DNA of 8,701 bases from SIG710 sp045648605 (GCA_045648605.1 JAZROG010000054.1:1-8701), one strand, 5' to 3'. Shown: positions 1 through 5,047, counted from the stretch's first letter. A program made the numbers and translations. Notes: generated by a model not told the origin, from the letters alone.

Positions 1-537
1 GGAAGCGCATTCGCAGGTTTTAAGGGTGGTTATACGCTTTTTGAACGTTGGCTTATGGATCTGGATATATTCCCGATCCACGGTCGCCCTTTGCACCCTC
101 AAACACAGGGCAAGATAGAACGGTTTCACCGTACGATGAAGAACGAGCTTCTAAAAAGAAATGCCTTTCTTGATCTTGCCGATGCGGATAAGCACCTCAA
201 AGAATGGCGTATCAAGTACAACGAGGTCAGACCTCACGAGGCGATCGATATGCGTTGTCCAGCGGATGTTTACATACCGAGCGAAAGAAAGTATCCTGAC
301 ACCATAAAATCTTACGAATACAGTGGATTGTACCGCATTCTCAAAGTTAATTACAAGGGTTATTTGAGATTCGACAGCAAGGTGTTTTACTTGAGCGAAT
401 CCATGGTGGGAGCGGAATTGGAGCTGCGCCCGGAAGGTGCAGACTTTGCTGCACTCTGCTACCGCAACTACAAGATCGCGGAGATCGATCTGCGGACTGA
501 GCAACTGCTCAACCGCCGCATTTCGCGCCTTGATTGA
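1..537 (+). CDS. IS481-family transposase, C-terminal part (5' end outside window)
   Basis: The reading frame is open from the first base to a TGA at 535-537, giving 178 visible residues. The N-terminal helix-turn-helix and the first catalytic Asp lie upstream of the window. The first visible residues, GSAFAG, fit the position just after the second catalytic Asp of the DDE (rve-type) integrase fold, usually DNG. The third catalytic residue is the Glu of QGKIERFHRT (visible residue 40), preceded by HGRPLHPQT, the block typical of IS481 transposases. A later RPHEAIDMRCPADVY block and a beta-rich C-terminal tail also match that family. The enzyme would cut and join IS ends. An ATG at 55 lies inside the catalytic domain and is not the real start. 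No frameshift or stop is seen in the visible part, so the gene may be intact. IS3-like enzymes are the nearest alternative. Confidence 0.88.
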   Translation, partial: GSAFAGFKGGYTLFERWLMDLDIFPIHGRPLHPQTQGKIERFHRTMKNELLKRNAFLDLADADKHLKEWRIKYNEVRPHEAIDMRCPADVYIPSERKYPDTIKSYEYSGLYRILKVNYKGYLRFDSKVFYLSESMVGAELELRPEGADFAALCYRNYKIAEIDLRTEQLLNRRISRLD

Positions 538-546
538 GCCGCGCGC

Positions 547-595
547 CGCATTTGGAAGTCTCTCTCCGCTACGCTCCGTTCGGCTTCCAAATGCG
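547..595. repeat. Perfect 12-bp hairpin after the transposase gene
   Basis: CGCATTTGGAAG at 547-558 is exactly complementary to CTTCCAAATGCG at 584-595, with a 25-base pyrimidine-rich loop. It starts 9 bases after the transposase stop. There is no T-run on either side, so it is not a standard intrinsic terminator. It could limit transcription through the IS end or protect the mRNA end, but neither role is shown. Confidence 0.7.
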
Positions 596-616
596 TAAAG
601 ATTGAACATAAAATGT

Positions 617-662
617 GTATACAATCCTCTTGCACAATTGTTTACAATCTTGCTCTTGACAA
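617..662. repeat. Two direct copies of a GTWTACAATC...CTCTTG motif near the IS end
   Basis: GTATACAATC-CTCTTG-CACAA (617-637) is followed directly, after two bases, by GTTTACAATC-TTG-CTCTTG-ACAA (640-662). The cores match in 9 of 10 and 6 of 6 positions, with a 3-base insertion between them in the second copy. Repeated subterminal motifs are typical of transposase binding sites at IS ends, which is the proposed explanation here. Confidence 0.45.
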
Positions 663-717
663 GGTCGCCGTCCCCTACAAACAAATGTCTCCGCCTGTTC
701 GACAAATTCCTATTTGC

Positions 718-746
718 AAAAAAAGAACGGCTCCGAAGAGCCGTTC
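718..746 (-). terminator. Intrinsic terminator of rbr (perR-rbr operon)
   Basis: On the minus strand GAACGGCTC pairs perfectly with GAGCCGTTC (725-746) around a TTCG loop closed by C-G, the very stable UUCG tetraloop, and is followed by seven T (718-724 read in reverse). It starts 13 bases after the rbr stop codon. It ends the unit that faces the IS element. Confidence 0.95.
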
Positions 747-759
747 CGAAAAATTTTGA

Positions 760-1299
760 TCAATAGTTTTCAGCCTTAACCTCAAAGAATGCCTTGGGGT
801 GAGCGCAAACAGGGCAAAGCTCTGGAGCTGCCTTACCAACTACGATATGACCGCAGTTTCTGCACTTCCAGATAGCATCGCCATCCTTCGAGAATACAAG
901 TCCGCCCTCAACATTTGCGAGAAGCTTGAGGTATCTTTCCTCGTGCTCCTTCTCGATATCGCCAACAGCCTTAAAGAGGTATGCAATTCTCTTGAAGCCC
1001 TCTTCCTCAGCTACTCTTGCAAACTCTGCATACATATCTGTCCACTCATAGTTTTCGCCTGCTGCAGCATCCTTAAGATTCTCTGCAGTTGTGGGGATTT
1101 CGCCGTCATGGAGAAGCTTGAACCAAAGCTTTGCGTGCTCCTTCTCATTATAAGCTGTCTCCTCAAAGAGAGCTGCGATCTGCTCATAGCCTTCTTTTCT
1201 TGCCTTTGAAGCATAGTATGTGTACTTGTTTCTTGCCTGTGATTCACCGGCAAATGCCGCCATAAGATTAGCTTCTGTTCTTGATCCCTTGAGTTCCAT
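760..1299 (-). CDS. rbr: Rubrerythrin
   Basis: This is a cytoplasmic non-haem iron peroxidase of anaerobes that reduces hydrogen peroxide to water with electrons from NAD(P)H via rubredoxin-type carriers. At 179 aa it has the usual family length. The N-terminal four-helix ferritin-like domain (about 1-135) carries the di-iron ligands: Glu19 (AGESQAR), Glu52 and His55 (NEKEH), Glu82 and Glu85 (AAGENYEW), Glu116 and His119 (EKEHEER). The C-terminal rubredoxin domain has Cys146/Cys149 (CRNCG) and Cys162/Cys165 (CPVCAHPKAFFE), which bind one Fe. No key residue is missing. The ATG is preceded by AAAGGG at 1309-1314, nine bases upstream. The gene lies 27 bases after perR with no promoter visible between, so it is probably cotranscribed and derepressed by peroxide through PerR. 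It ends at a strong terminator. Confidence 0.96.
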   Translation of the reverse strand: MELKGSRTEANLMAAFAGESQARNKYTYYASKARKEGYEQIAALFEETAYNEKEHAKLWFKLLHDGEIPTTAENLKDAAAGENYEWTDMYAEFARVAEEEGFKRIAYLFKAVGDIEKEHEERYLKLLANVEGGLVFSKDGDAIWKCRNCGHIVVGKAAPELCPVCAHPKAFFEVKAENY

Positions 1300-1326
1300 A
1301 ATTTTTAACCCTTTCGAAAATAAAAT

Positions 1327-1695
1327 TTATTTTTGTTCGCTTTTACAGCAATTACAAACATGTTTGACCATAAGCTCGTAGCCGTCTATTTTTTCTCCGA
1401 CACTATGCTCAATGGCATCCCATAGGGAACCGATATCGGTATCAATTATTCCACCGCATTTAGTGCAGACCATATGGTCATGAAGCGGTGCAACTCGATC
1501 GTACCGATCAGGAGCGTGTTCAGAGACAAGTCTTCGAATCTCTCCATCCTTTGCCATAAGTCCAAGGTTTCTGTAAACAGTTCCGAGAGCTATACTCGGC
1601 ATTATTTTCTTTGCCTCGTGGTATATCTCATCGGCATTGGGGTGTGAGTGCGATCGGTTTATAATATCGAGTATAAGTTTTCTTTGTTTAGTCAT
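1327..1695 (-). CDS. perR: Peroxide-responsive Fur-family repressor PerR
   Basis: A 122-aa metalloregulator of the Fur family. The N-terminal winged helix (about 1-65) includes the recognition segment GTVYRNLGLM (38-47). The C-terminal half has the regulatory-metal ligands in the PerR arrangement: His18 (HPNADEIY), Asp66, His72 and His74 (LHDH), and Asp85. This Asp, five residues after the CTKC cysteine, is Glu in typical Fur, and Asp favours PerR. The structural zinc site is Cys77/Cys80 and Cys114/Cys117. In PerR, metal-catalysed oxidation of the His ligands by peroxide releases DNA. A longer frame starts at GTG 1707, but ATG 1695 has GAGG six bases upstream and is the better start. The gene precedes rbr in one apparent operon, and two Fur-type operators surround its promoter, so autoregulation is likely. 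Fur or Zur is less likely. Confidence 0.93.
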   Translation of the reverse strand: MTKQRKLILDIINRSHSHPNADEIYHEAKKIMPSIALGTVYRNLGLMAKDGEIRRLVSEHAPDRYDRVAPLHDHMVCTKCGGIIDTDIGSLWDAIEHSVGEKIDGYELMVKHVCNCCKSEQK

Positions 1696-1701
1696 TTTCG
1701 A

Positions 1702-1705
1702 CCTC
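1702..1705 (-). promoter_or_regulatory. Ribosome binding site that sets the perR start
   Basis: GAGG on the minus strand lies six bases before ATG 1695. The upstream in-frame GTG (1705-1707) overlaps this site, so using that GTG as the start would leave no Shine-Dalgarno at the right distance. Confidence 0.75.
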
Positions 1706-1710
1706 ACTTT

Positions 1711-1727
1711 TTAGGAATGATTCTTAA
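1711..1727. promoter_or_regulatory. PerR/Fur-type operator, promoter-proximal
   Basis: TTAGGAATGATTCTTAA is an 8-1-8 inverted repeat with one mismatch. It resembles the PerR box TTATAATNATTATAA, with GAAT in place of TAAT in each half. It lies just after the predicted transcription start of perR, where bound repressor would block RNA polymerase. PerR binding is an inference from the palindrome and its position. Confidence 0.8.
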
Positions 1728-1737
1728 CTCTGATATT

Positions 1738-1765
1738 ATTATACCATATTTTTTTCATTTGTCAA
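1738..1765 (-). promoter_or_regulatory. Consensus promoter of perR-rbr
   Basis: On the minus strand, TTGACA (1760-1765) and TATAAT (1738-1743) are both perfect and separated by 16 bases. The -10 box is extended (TGG before TATAAT). Transcription would start near 1731, upstream of the proximal operator and about 36 bases before the perR ATG. So strong a promoter fits a gene held down by a repressor. Confidence 0.9.
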
Positions 1766-1783
1766 GAGGTTTTTTGAAATTTT

Positions 1784-1800
1784 TTAGGAATTATTCTTAA
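1784..1800. promoter_or_regulatory. Second PerR/Fur-type operator, upstream of the promoter
   Basis: TTAGGAATTATTCTTAA differs from the proximal operator at a single base, the central one. It lies upstream of the -35 box and coincides with the last five codons of tepA (K-N-N-S-stop). Its start is 73 bases from the start of the proximal site, close to seven helical turns, so two bound dimers would sit on the same DNA face. Confidence 0.75.
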
Positions 1801-2497
1801 TTAAATTTCTCAGCTCTTCAAGTGCGTCCGAAAGACCGCCGACTCTATCAATAATTCCAAGCTCTACAGCCTCATTTCCGTCAACTATCGAGCCAACGTC
1901 CGTCGCCATCTCGTCGGGACGCATCATAAGCTCGCGAATTTTTTCCGGAGCGACGCTTGAATGATCGGTTATAAATTTAATGATACGCTTTTGCATATCC
2001 TCAAAATATCTGAAGGTTTGAGGAACACCGATAACAAGTCCGTTTATTCTGACGGGGTGGATAGTCATTGTGGCAGATGGCACGATAAAGGAACGTTTTG
2101 CAGCAACTGCAAGTGGCACACCGATAGAGTGACCTCCGCCGAGAACTATGGAAACTGTAGGCTTTGACATTGAAGCTATCATCTCCGCAATGGCAAGCCC
2201 CGCTTCAACATCACCGCCCATTGTGTTTAGTACAATGAGAAGTCCTTCGATTTCCTCGCTTTCTTCGATTGCAACGAGAAGCGGAATAACATGCTCATAT
2301 TTAGTCGCCTTTTGGCTCTCACCGAGAAGGTAATGCCCCTCTATCTGTCCGATTATCGAAAGGCAGTGGATTGTCTCATGGGAATTTTTTGCAACAACGC
2401 TTCCGCTTTTTATTATTCCCTCAAAATTTTCTCCAAGGTTAGGGTCGTTCTCGTTTTTCGAGTTACTTTGATCCGTTCTGTTTTCATTTTCTATCAT
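1784..2497 (-). CDS. tepA: ClpP-like serine protease, TepA family
   Basis: A 237-aa protein of the ClpP/crotonase fold, matching the translocation-enhancing protein TepA group of Firmicutes, which is distinct from housekeeping ClpP. The first 28 or so residues are rich in Asn, Asp and Glu and look disordered. The core has the ClpP-like oxyanion strand NTMGGDVEAG (91-100), the nucleophile Ser124 in GGGHSIGVPLA, and His147 in TMTIHPVR. Asp195 or Asp200 (RPDEMATD) is the probable third member of the triad. No signal peptide or membrane segment is seen. In Bacillus subtilis TepA has been linked to protein secretion and spore-related proteolysis; the substrate here is unknown. The ATG follows a strong AAAGGAGAG site (2504-2511). 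No clear terminator separates it from perR, so read-through into perR-rbr is possible. I see no convincing promoter upstream. Confidence 0.87.
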   Translation of the reverse strand: MIENENRTDQSNSKNENDPNLGENFEGIIKSGSVVAKNSHETIHCLSIIGQIEGHYLLGESQKATKYEHVIPLLVAIEESEEIEGLLIVLNTMGGDVEAGLAIAEMIASMSKPTVSIVLGGGHSIGVPLAVAAKRSFIVPSATMTIHPVRINGLVIGVPQTFRYFEDMQKRIIKFITDHSSVAPEKIRELMMRPDEMATDVGSIVDGNEAVELGIIDRVGGLSDALEELRNLIKNNS

Positions 2498-2597
2498 TTT
2501 TACTCTCCTTTGATTTAGATATTAACATAATTATTTACCAAAAAGAGCGTCCATACCCGTATGTCGAATACTTTTTTCAATTTTTTTCAAATAACAC

Positions 2598-2626
2598 TTG
2601 ACAAACAGCGCAATTTGTTGTATAAT
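2598..2626 (+). promoter_or_regulatory. Consensus promoter of the tRNA gene
   Basis: TTGACA (2598-2603) and TATAAT (2621-2626) are perfect and 17 bases apart, the optimum for sigma-A. Transcription would begin about 2633, roughly 15 bases before the tRNA, as expected for a singly transcribed stable RNA. Confidence 0.92.
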
Positions 2627-2647
2627 ATCTCTTGTTCAACTGAATAA

Positions 2648-2724
2648 GGGGCATTAGCTCAGTTGGTTAGAGCTACCGGCTCATAACCGGTCGGTCCGGG
2701 GTTCGAGTCCCTGATGCCCCACCA
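2648..2724 (+). tRNA. tRNA with CAT anticodon, probably tRNA-Ile2 (lysidine type)
   Basis: A complete 77-base cloverleaf with encoded CCA. The acceptor stem is GGGGCAT/ATGCCCC, the D stem GCTC/GAGC, the anticodon stem ACCGG/CCGGT with loop CTCATAA (anticodon 2682-2684), and the T arm CGGGG-TTCGAGT-CCCTG. G1-C72 pairing rules out the initiator. The CTCATAA loop and the TTAGCTCAGTTGGTTAGAGC opening resemble bacterial tRNA-Ile2, whose C34 is changed to lysidine by TilS so that it reads AUA. Elongator tRNA-Met usually has loop TTCATAC. Elongator Met remains the alternative. Confidence 0.97.
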
Positions 2725-2760
2725 ACACAAAAGGACACCTTTACGGTGTCCTTTTGTGTT
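2724..2760 (+). terminator. Terminator of the tRNA transcript
   Basis: A perfect 16-bp stem (2724-2739 with 2745-2760) encloses the loop TTTAC. The core GGACACC/GGTGTCC is followed by TTTTGTGTT. The left arm begins at the last A of the tRNA CCA, so the tRNA 3' end directly abuts the hairpin. Being symmetric, it could also work on the other strand. Confidence 0.88.
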
Positions 2761-2810
2761 GCATGAGCTTTTCACGACTTGAACCCTTCGAATCCGCAGG
2801 ATTTGATATT

Positions 2811-2854
2811 GCGAGCCAAACGGATAAACAGCTAAAACACTCAAATAGGCTCGC
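2811..2854. repeat. Short inverted repeat GCGAGCC/GGCTCGC
   Basis: A 7-bp exact inverted repeat (2811-2817 with 2848-2854) with a 30-base AT-rich loop lies between the tRNA terminator and its decayed second copy. No function can be assigned. Confidence 0.4.
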
Positions 2855-2856
2855 TT

Positions 2857-2940
2857 GGGTTCTGAGTCCCTGATGCGCACACCTTTCGGTGTCCTTTTGT
2901 GTTACACGCGTTCTTCACGACTTGAACCCCCTCAAATCCG
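2857..2940 (+). repeat. Degenerate second copy of the tRNA 3' end, terminator and downstream flank
   Basis: Starting at GGGTTC-T-GAGTCCCTGATGC this stretch repeats the T arm and acceptor 3' strand of the tRNA (from 2699), then the terminator right arm GGTGTCCTTTTGTGTT (2889-2904), then the flank TTCACGACTTGAACCC (2913-2928; compare 2771-2786), ending in AATCCG. About 18 bases spanning the CCA end and left terminator arm are missing, leaving a reduced ACACC-TTTC-GGTGT hairpin. No cloverleaf can form, so this is a relic and not a gene. The offset from the first copy is 158 bases. Confidence 0.8.
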
Positions 2941-3005
2941 TAAACAATAATTTGTCGGTGAGATGCGATGGTGAAATTATACCGTTTATCATCTTGATAT
3001 GCTTA

Positions 3006-3162
3006 TAGATCCTTCGACTCCGCTGCGCTGCGCTCAGGATGACTCGTGTGGTATTATTTGCTTGTTTGCTGACATAAAATTATCTGTTATTTTGTGTAGA
3101 AAAAGAGACAATCAGTCCCCACTGGTCATCCTGAGCGCAGCATAGCGGAGTCGAAGGATCTA
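3006..3162. repeat. Pair of 38-bp inverted repeats with an 81-base loop
   Basis: The arms 3006-3043 (TAGATCCTTCGACTCCGC...) and 3125-3162 (...GCGGAGTCGAAGGATCTA) match at 36 of 38 positions in inverse orientation. They carry the motif GTCATCCTGAGCGCAGC, a kind of dispersed repeat I recognise from intergenic regions of gut Clostridia. The transcript of either strand could fold into a very long hairpin. Confidence 0.85.
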
Positions 3163-3192
3163 CGAGCGCTAAAGGATAATAAACCCACAACC

Positions 3193-3230
3193 GTCACCCT
3201 GAGCGGAGCCGTAAGGCGAACTCCGAAGGA
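3193..3230 (+). repeat. Third, diverged copy of the GTCAYCCTGAGCG repeat
   Basis: GTCACCCTGAGCGGAGC at 3193-3209 matches the right arm of the preceding inverted pair at 15 of 17 positions. The rest (GGCGAACTCCGAAGGA) only loosely resembles GCGGAGTCGAAGGA. It is in the same orientation as the arm at 3125-3162, 68 bases further on. Confidence 0.6.
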
Positions 3231-3295
3231 GAGGCACACCGTCCGGGGTATGGCTAACAGCTCGATAAATTATTGTTTATCAAAACATTCTACAT

Positions 3296-3344
3296 AAAAA
3301 ACACCGGTGTCGAAAGCTTAAGAGCTTTTGACACCGGTGTTTTT
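3296..3344 (-). terminator. Terminator of fhs (purL-fhs operon), probably bidirectional
   Basis: A 22-bp stem (3297-3318 with 3323-3344) with one G-T wobble and a TAAG loop contains the self-complementary ACACCGGTGT on both arms. On the minus strand it ends in TTTTT, 11 bases beyond the fhs stop. On the + strand it is also followed by T-rich sequence, so it could insulate both directions. Confidence 0.93.
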
Positions 3345-3355
3345 ATTATCAAAAA

Positions 3356-5029
3356 TCAGAACAATCCCGAGATCTTTCCGTTTGAATCGACGTCGATCTT
3401 TTCTGCCGCGGGAACTTTAGGAAGTCCGGGCATGGTCATGATGTCGCCCGTGAGCACAACGATGAAGCCTGCGCCCGCAGAAACCTTAACATTTCTTACT
3501 GTAACTGTAAAGCCTTCGGGAGCGCCAAGCTTTGTGGGGTCATCCGAGAAGGAATACTGTGTTTTTGCCATGCAAACAGGGATCTTATCAAATCCGAGAG
3601 ATGCCAGCTTGTCAATTTCCTTCTTTGCCGCGGGAGCGAATGTAACTCCAACACCGCCATAAACTCTCTTTACAACCTTTTCGATCTTTTTCTCGATGGA
3701 ATCCTCAAGCTCATAGCTGAATGAGAAGTCATTTTTCTCCTCGCAGAGTCTTACGACCTCTTCTGCAAGAGCCATACCGCCCTTTCCGCCGTCTGCCCAA
3801 ACAGTTGAGAGAACAACATTAACGCCAAGTGCCTTGCACTTTTCGATAACAAGCTCGATTTCAGCATCTGTATCTGTGGGGAAGCGGTTTACCGCAACGA
3901 CGCAAGGAAGCTTATAAACATTCTTAATATTGGAAACATGGCGAAGAAGATTGGGAATACCTGCCTCAAGCGCTGTGAGATTTTCATTTCCAAGCTCTGT
4001 TTTTGCCATTCCGCCGTGCATCTTAAGTGCTCTTACTGTTGCAACCATAACAACTGCGCTGGGAGTAAGACCTGCATAGCGGCACTTGATGTCAAGGAAT
4101 TTTTCAGCACCAAGGTCAGCACCGAATCCCGCCTCGGTTACCGCATAATCACCAAGCTTCATAGCCATCTTTGTTGCGATAACGCTGTTACAGCCGTGTG
4201 CGATATTAGCGAAGGGACCGCCGTGAACGAATGCGGGTGTACCCTCAAGTGTCTGAACAAGGTTAGGTTTAAGAGCGTCCTTGAGGAGCGCTGCCATTGC
4301 ACCAACAGCCTTGAGATCACCTGCTGTAACAGGCTTTTCATCATAGGTATAGCCAACAACTATTCTTGAAAGACGAGCCTTAAGGTCATCTATTGAGTTT
4401 GCAAGGCAGAAAACAGCCATAATTTCAGATGCAACTGTGATATCATAGCCGTCCTCTCTCGGAACGCCATTTACTCTGCCGCCAAGACCGTCTGTTACAA
4501 AGCGAAGCTGACGGTCGTTCATATCAACGCATCTCTTCCATGTAATTCTGCGAGGGTCGATATTAAGCGCGTTACCCTGATAGATATGGTTATCAAGCAT
4601 TGCCGCAAGAAGGTTGTTTGCAGCGCCGATTGCGTGGAAGTCGCCTGTGAAGTGAAGGTTGATATCCTCCATTGGCACAACCTGCGCGTATCCGCCGCCT
4701 GCTGCGCCGCCCTTAACACCGAAAACAGGGCCAAGGGAAGGCTCGCGAAGAGCCACCATAACATTCTTGCCGATCTTCTTAAGACCGTCTGCAAGACCGA
4801 TTGTGGTAGTAGTTTTACCCTCACCTGCAGGTGTGGGTGTTATAGCTGTTACAAGAATGAGCTTGCCGTTCTTTCTGTCCGACTCATCGAGAAGAGAATA
4901 GTCGATCTTTGCCTTATAGCGGCCGTACTGCTCCATATATTTTTCGTCAATACCTGCTTTTTCGGCAATTTTTGTTATATGCTCCATTTCGGTAGCCTGA
5001 GCTATCTCAATATCTGATAAATAAGCCAT
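3356..5029 (-). CDS. fhs: Formate-tetrahydrofolate ligase
   Basis: This enzyme joins formate to tetrahydrofolate using ATP, giving 10-formyl-THF for purine synthesis, for formyl-Met-tRNA and, in acetogens, for the methyl branch of the Wood-Ljungdahl pathway. It is cytoplasmic, usually a tetramer. The product is 557 aa, the normal length. Visible motifs are the ATP-binding loop TPTPAGEGKTTT (64-75), REPSLGPVFG (95-104), the family signature GVKGGAAGGGYAQV (104-117), HGGPFANIAHGCNS (269-282) and the second signature VATVRALKMHGG (329-340). A longer frame begins at TTG 5047, right after the purL stop, but ATG 5029 has AAGAGGTG six bases upstream and gives the family N-terminus MAYLSDIEIA. The 18-base gap to purL implies one transcript. 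It ends at a strong terminator. On this window alone acetogenesis cannot be claimed. Confidence 0.97.
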   Translation of the reverse strand: MAYLSDIEIAQATEMEHITKIAEKAGIDEKYMEQYGRYKAKIDYSLLDESDRKNGKLILVTAITPTPAGEGKTTTTIGLADGLKKIGKNVMVALREPSLGPVFGVKGGAAGGGYAQVVPMEDINLHFTGDFHAIGAANNLLAAMLDNHIYQGNALNIDPRRITWKRCVDMNDRQLRFVTDGLGGRVNGVPREDGYDITVASEIMAVFCLANSIDDLKARLSRIVVGYTYDEKPVTAGDLKAVGAMAALLKDALKPNLVQTLEGTPAFVHGGPFANIAHGCNSVIATKMAMKLGDYAVTEAGFGADLGAEKFLDIKCRYAGLTPSAVVMVATVRALKMHGGMAKTELGNENLTALEAGIPNLLRHVSNIKNVYKLPCVVAVNRFPTDTDAEIELVIEKCKALGVNVVLSTVWADGGKGGMALAEEVVRLCEEKNDFSFSYELEDSIEKKIEKVVKRVYGGVGVTFAPAAKKEIDKLASLGFDKIPVCMAKTQYSFSDDPTKLGAPEGFTVTVRNVKVSAGAGFIVVLTGDIMTMPGLPKVPAAEKIDVDSNGKISGLF

Positions 5030-5035
5030 TTTTAG

Positions 5036-5041
5036 CACCTC
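5036..5041 (-). promoter_or_regulatory. Ribosome binding site that sets the fhs start
   Basis: GAGGTG lies six bases before ATG 5029, wholly within the 18-base gap after the purL stop. It supports the shorter 557-aa Fhs over a TTG start at 5047. Confidence 0.8.
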
Positions 5042-5047
5042 TTTCAA

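Larger units (their letters stand above)
1..679 (+). mobile_element. Right-hand part of an IS481-type insertion sequence
   Basis: The transposase is followed by about 140 noncoding bases holding a perfect hairpin (547-595) and a repeated AT-rich motif (617-662), before the rbr terminator begins at 718. IS481 elements usually start with TGT and end with ACA. Candidate ACA ends occur at 659-661 and 677-679, and I cannot choose between them because the left end is outside the window. The right boundary given is therefore only an estimate. Confidence 0.4.
2941..3279. mobile_element. MITE-like noncoding element with 17-bp terminal inverted repeats
   Basis: TAAACAATAATTTGTCG at 2941-2957 is the inverse of CGATAAATTATTGTTTA at 3263-3279, matching at 16 of 17 positions. 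The 339-bp segment between has no credible reading frame, and contains two large inverted copies of a GC-rich repeat plus a third, diverged copy. The outermost bases are TA on both sides, which would fit a TA target duplication as in IS630/Tc1 elements. Mobility is an inference; the inverted repeats are seen directly. Confidence 0.55.

Noticed and set aside
565..583. Similarity of the IS hairpin loop (TCCGCTACGCTCCG) to the GC-rich repeat near 3020
   Set aside because: Only about ten bases match (TCCGCT-CGCT); too short to claim common origin.
151..705. 184-codon minus-strand frame across the transposase end
   Set aside because: It is antisense to the conserved transposase catalytic block and runs through the IS hairpin; no domain is recognisable.
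1696..1707. GTG start giving PerR four extra residues
   Set aside because: That GTG overlaps the GAGG ribosome site of the ATG at 1695, which has correct spacing.
2552..2563. CATAC-CC-GTATG small palindrome upstream of tepA
   Set aside because: Five-base arms are expected by chance, and no promoter could be placed beside it.
2659..2880. Minus-strand open frame of 73 codons over the tRNA
   Set aside because: It is the antisense translation of the tRNA, its terminator and the repeat relic (the RDSNPGPTGYEP string is a classic antisense-tRNA artefact).
3006..3230. CRISPR array
   Set aside because: The repeats are inverted relative to each other, too few, and not separated by spacers of uniform length.
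3273..3662. + strand frame over the fhs terminator and 3' end
   Set aside because: It translates a terminator hairpin and the reverse complement of fhs; a shadow frame.
5030..5047. TTG start giving Fhs six extra residues
   Set aside because: The extra codons are the ribosome binding site itself; ATG 5029 gives the normal family N-terminus.
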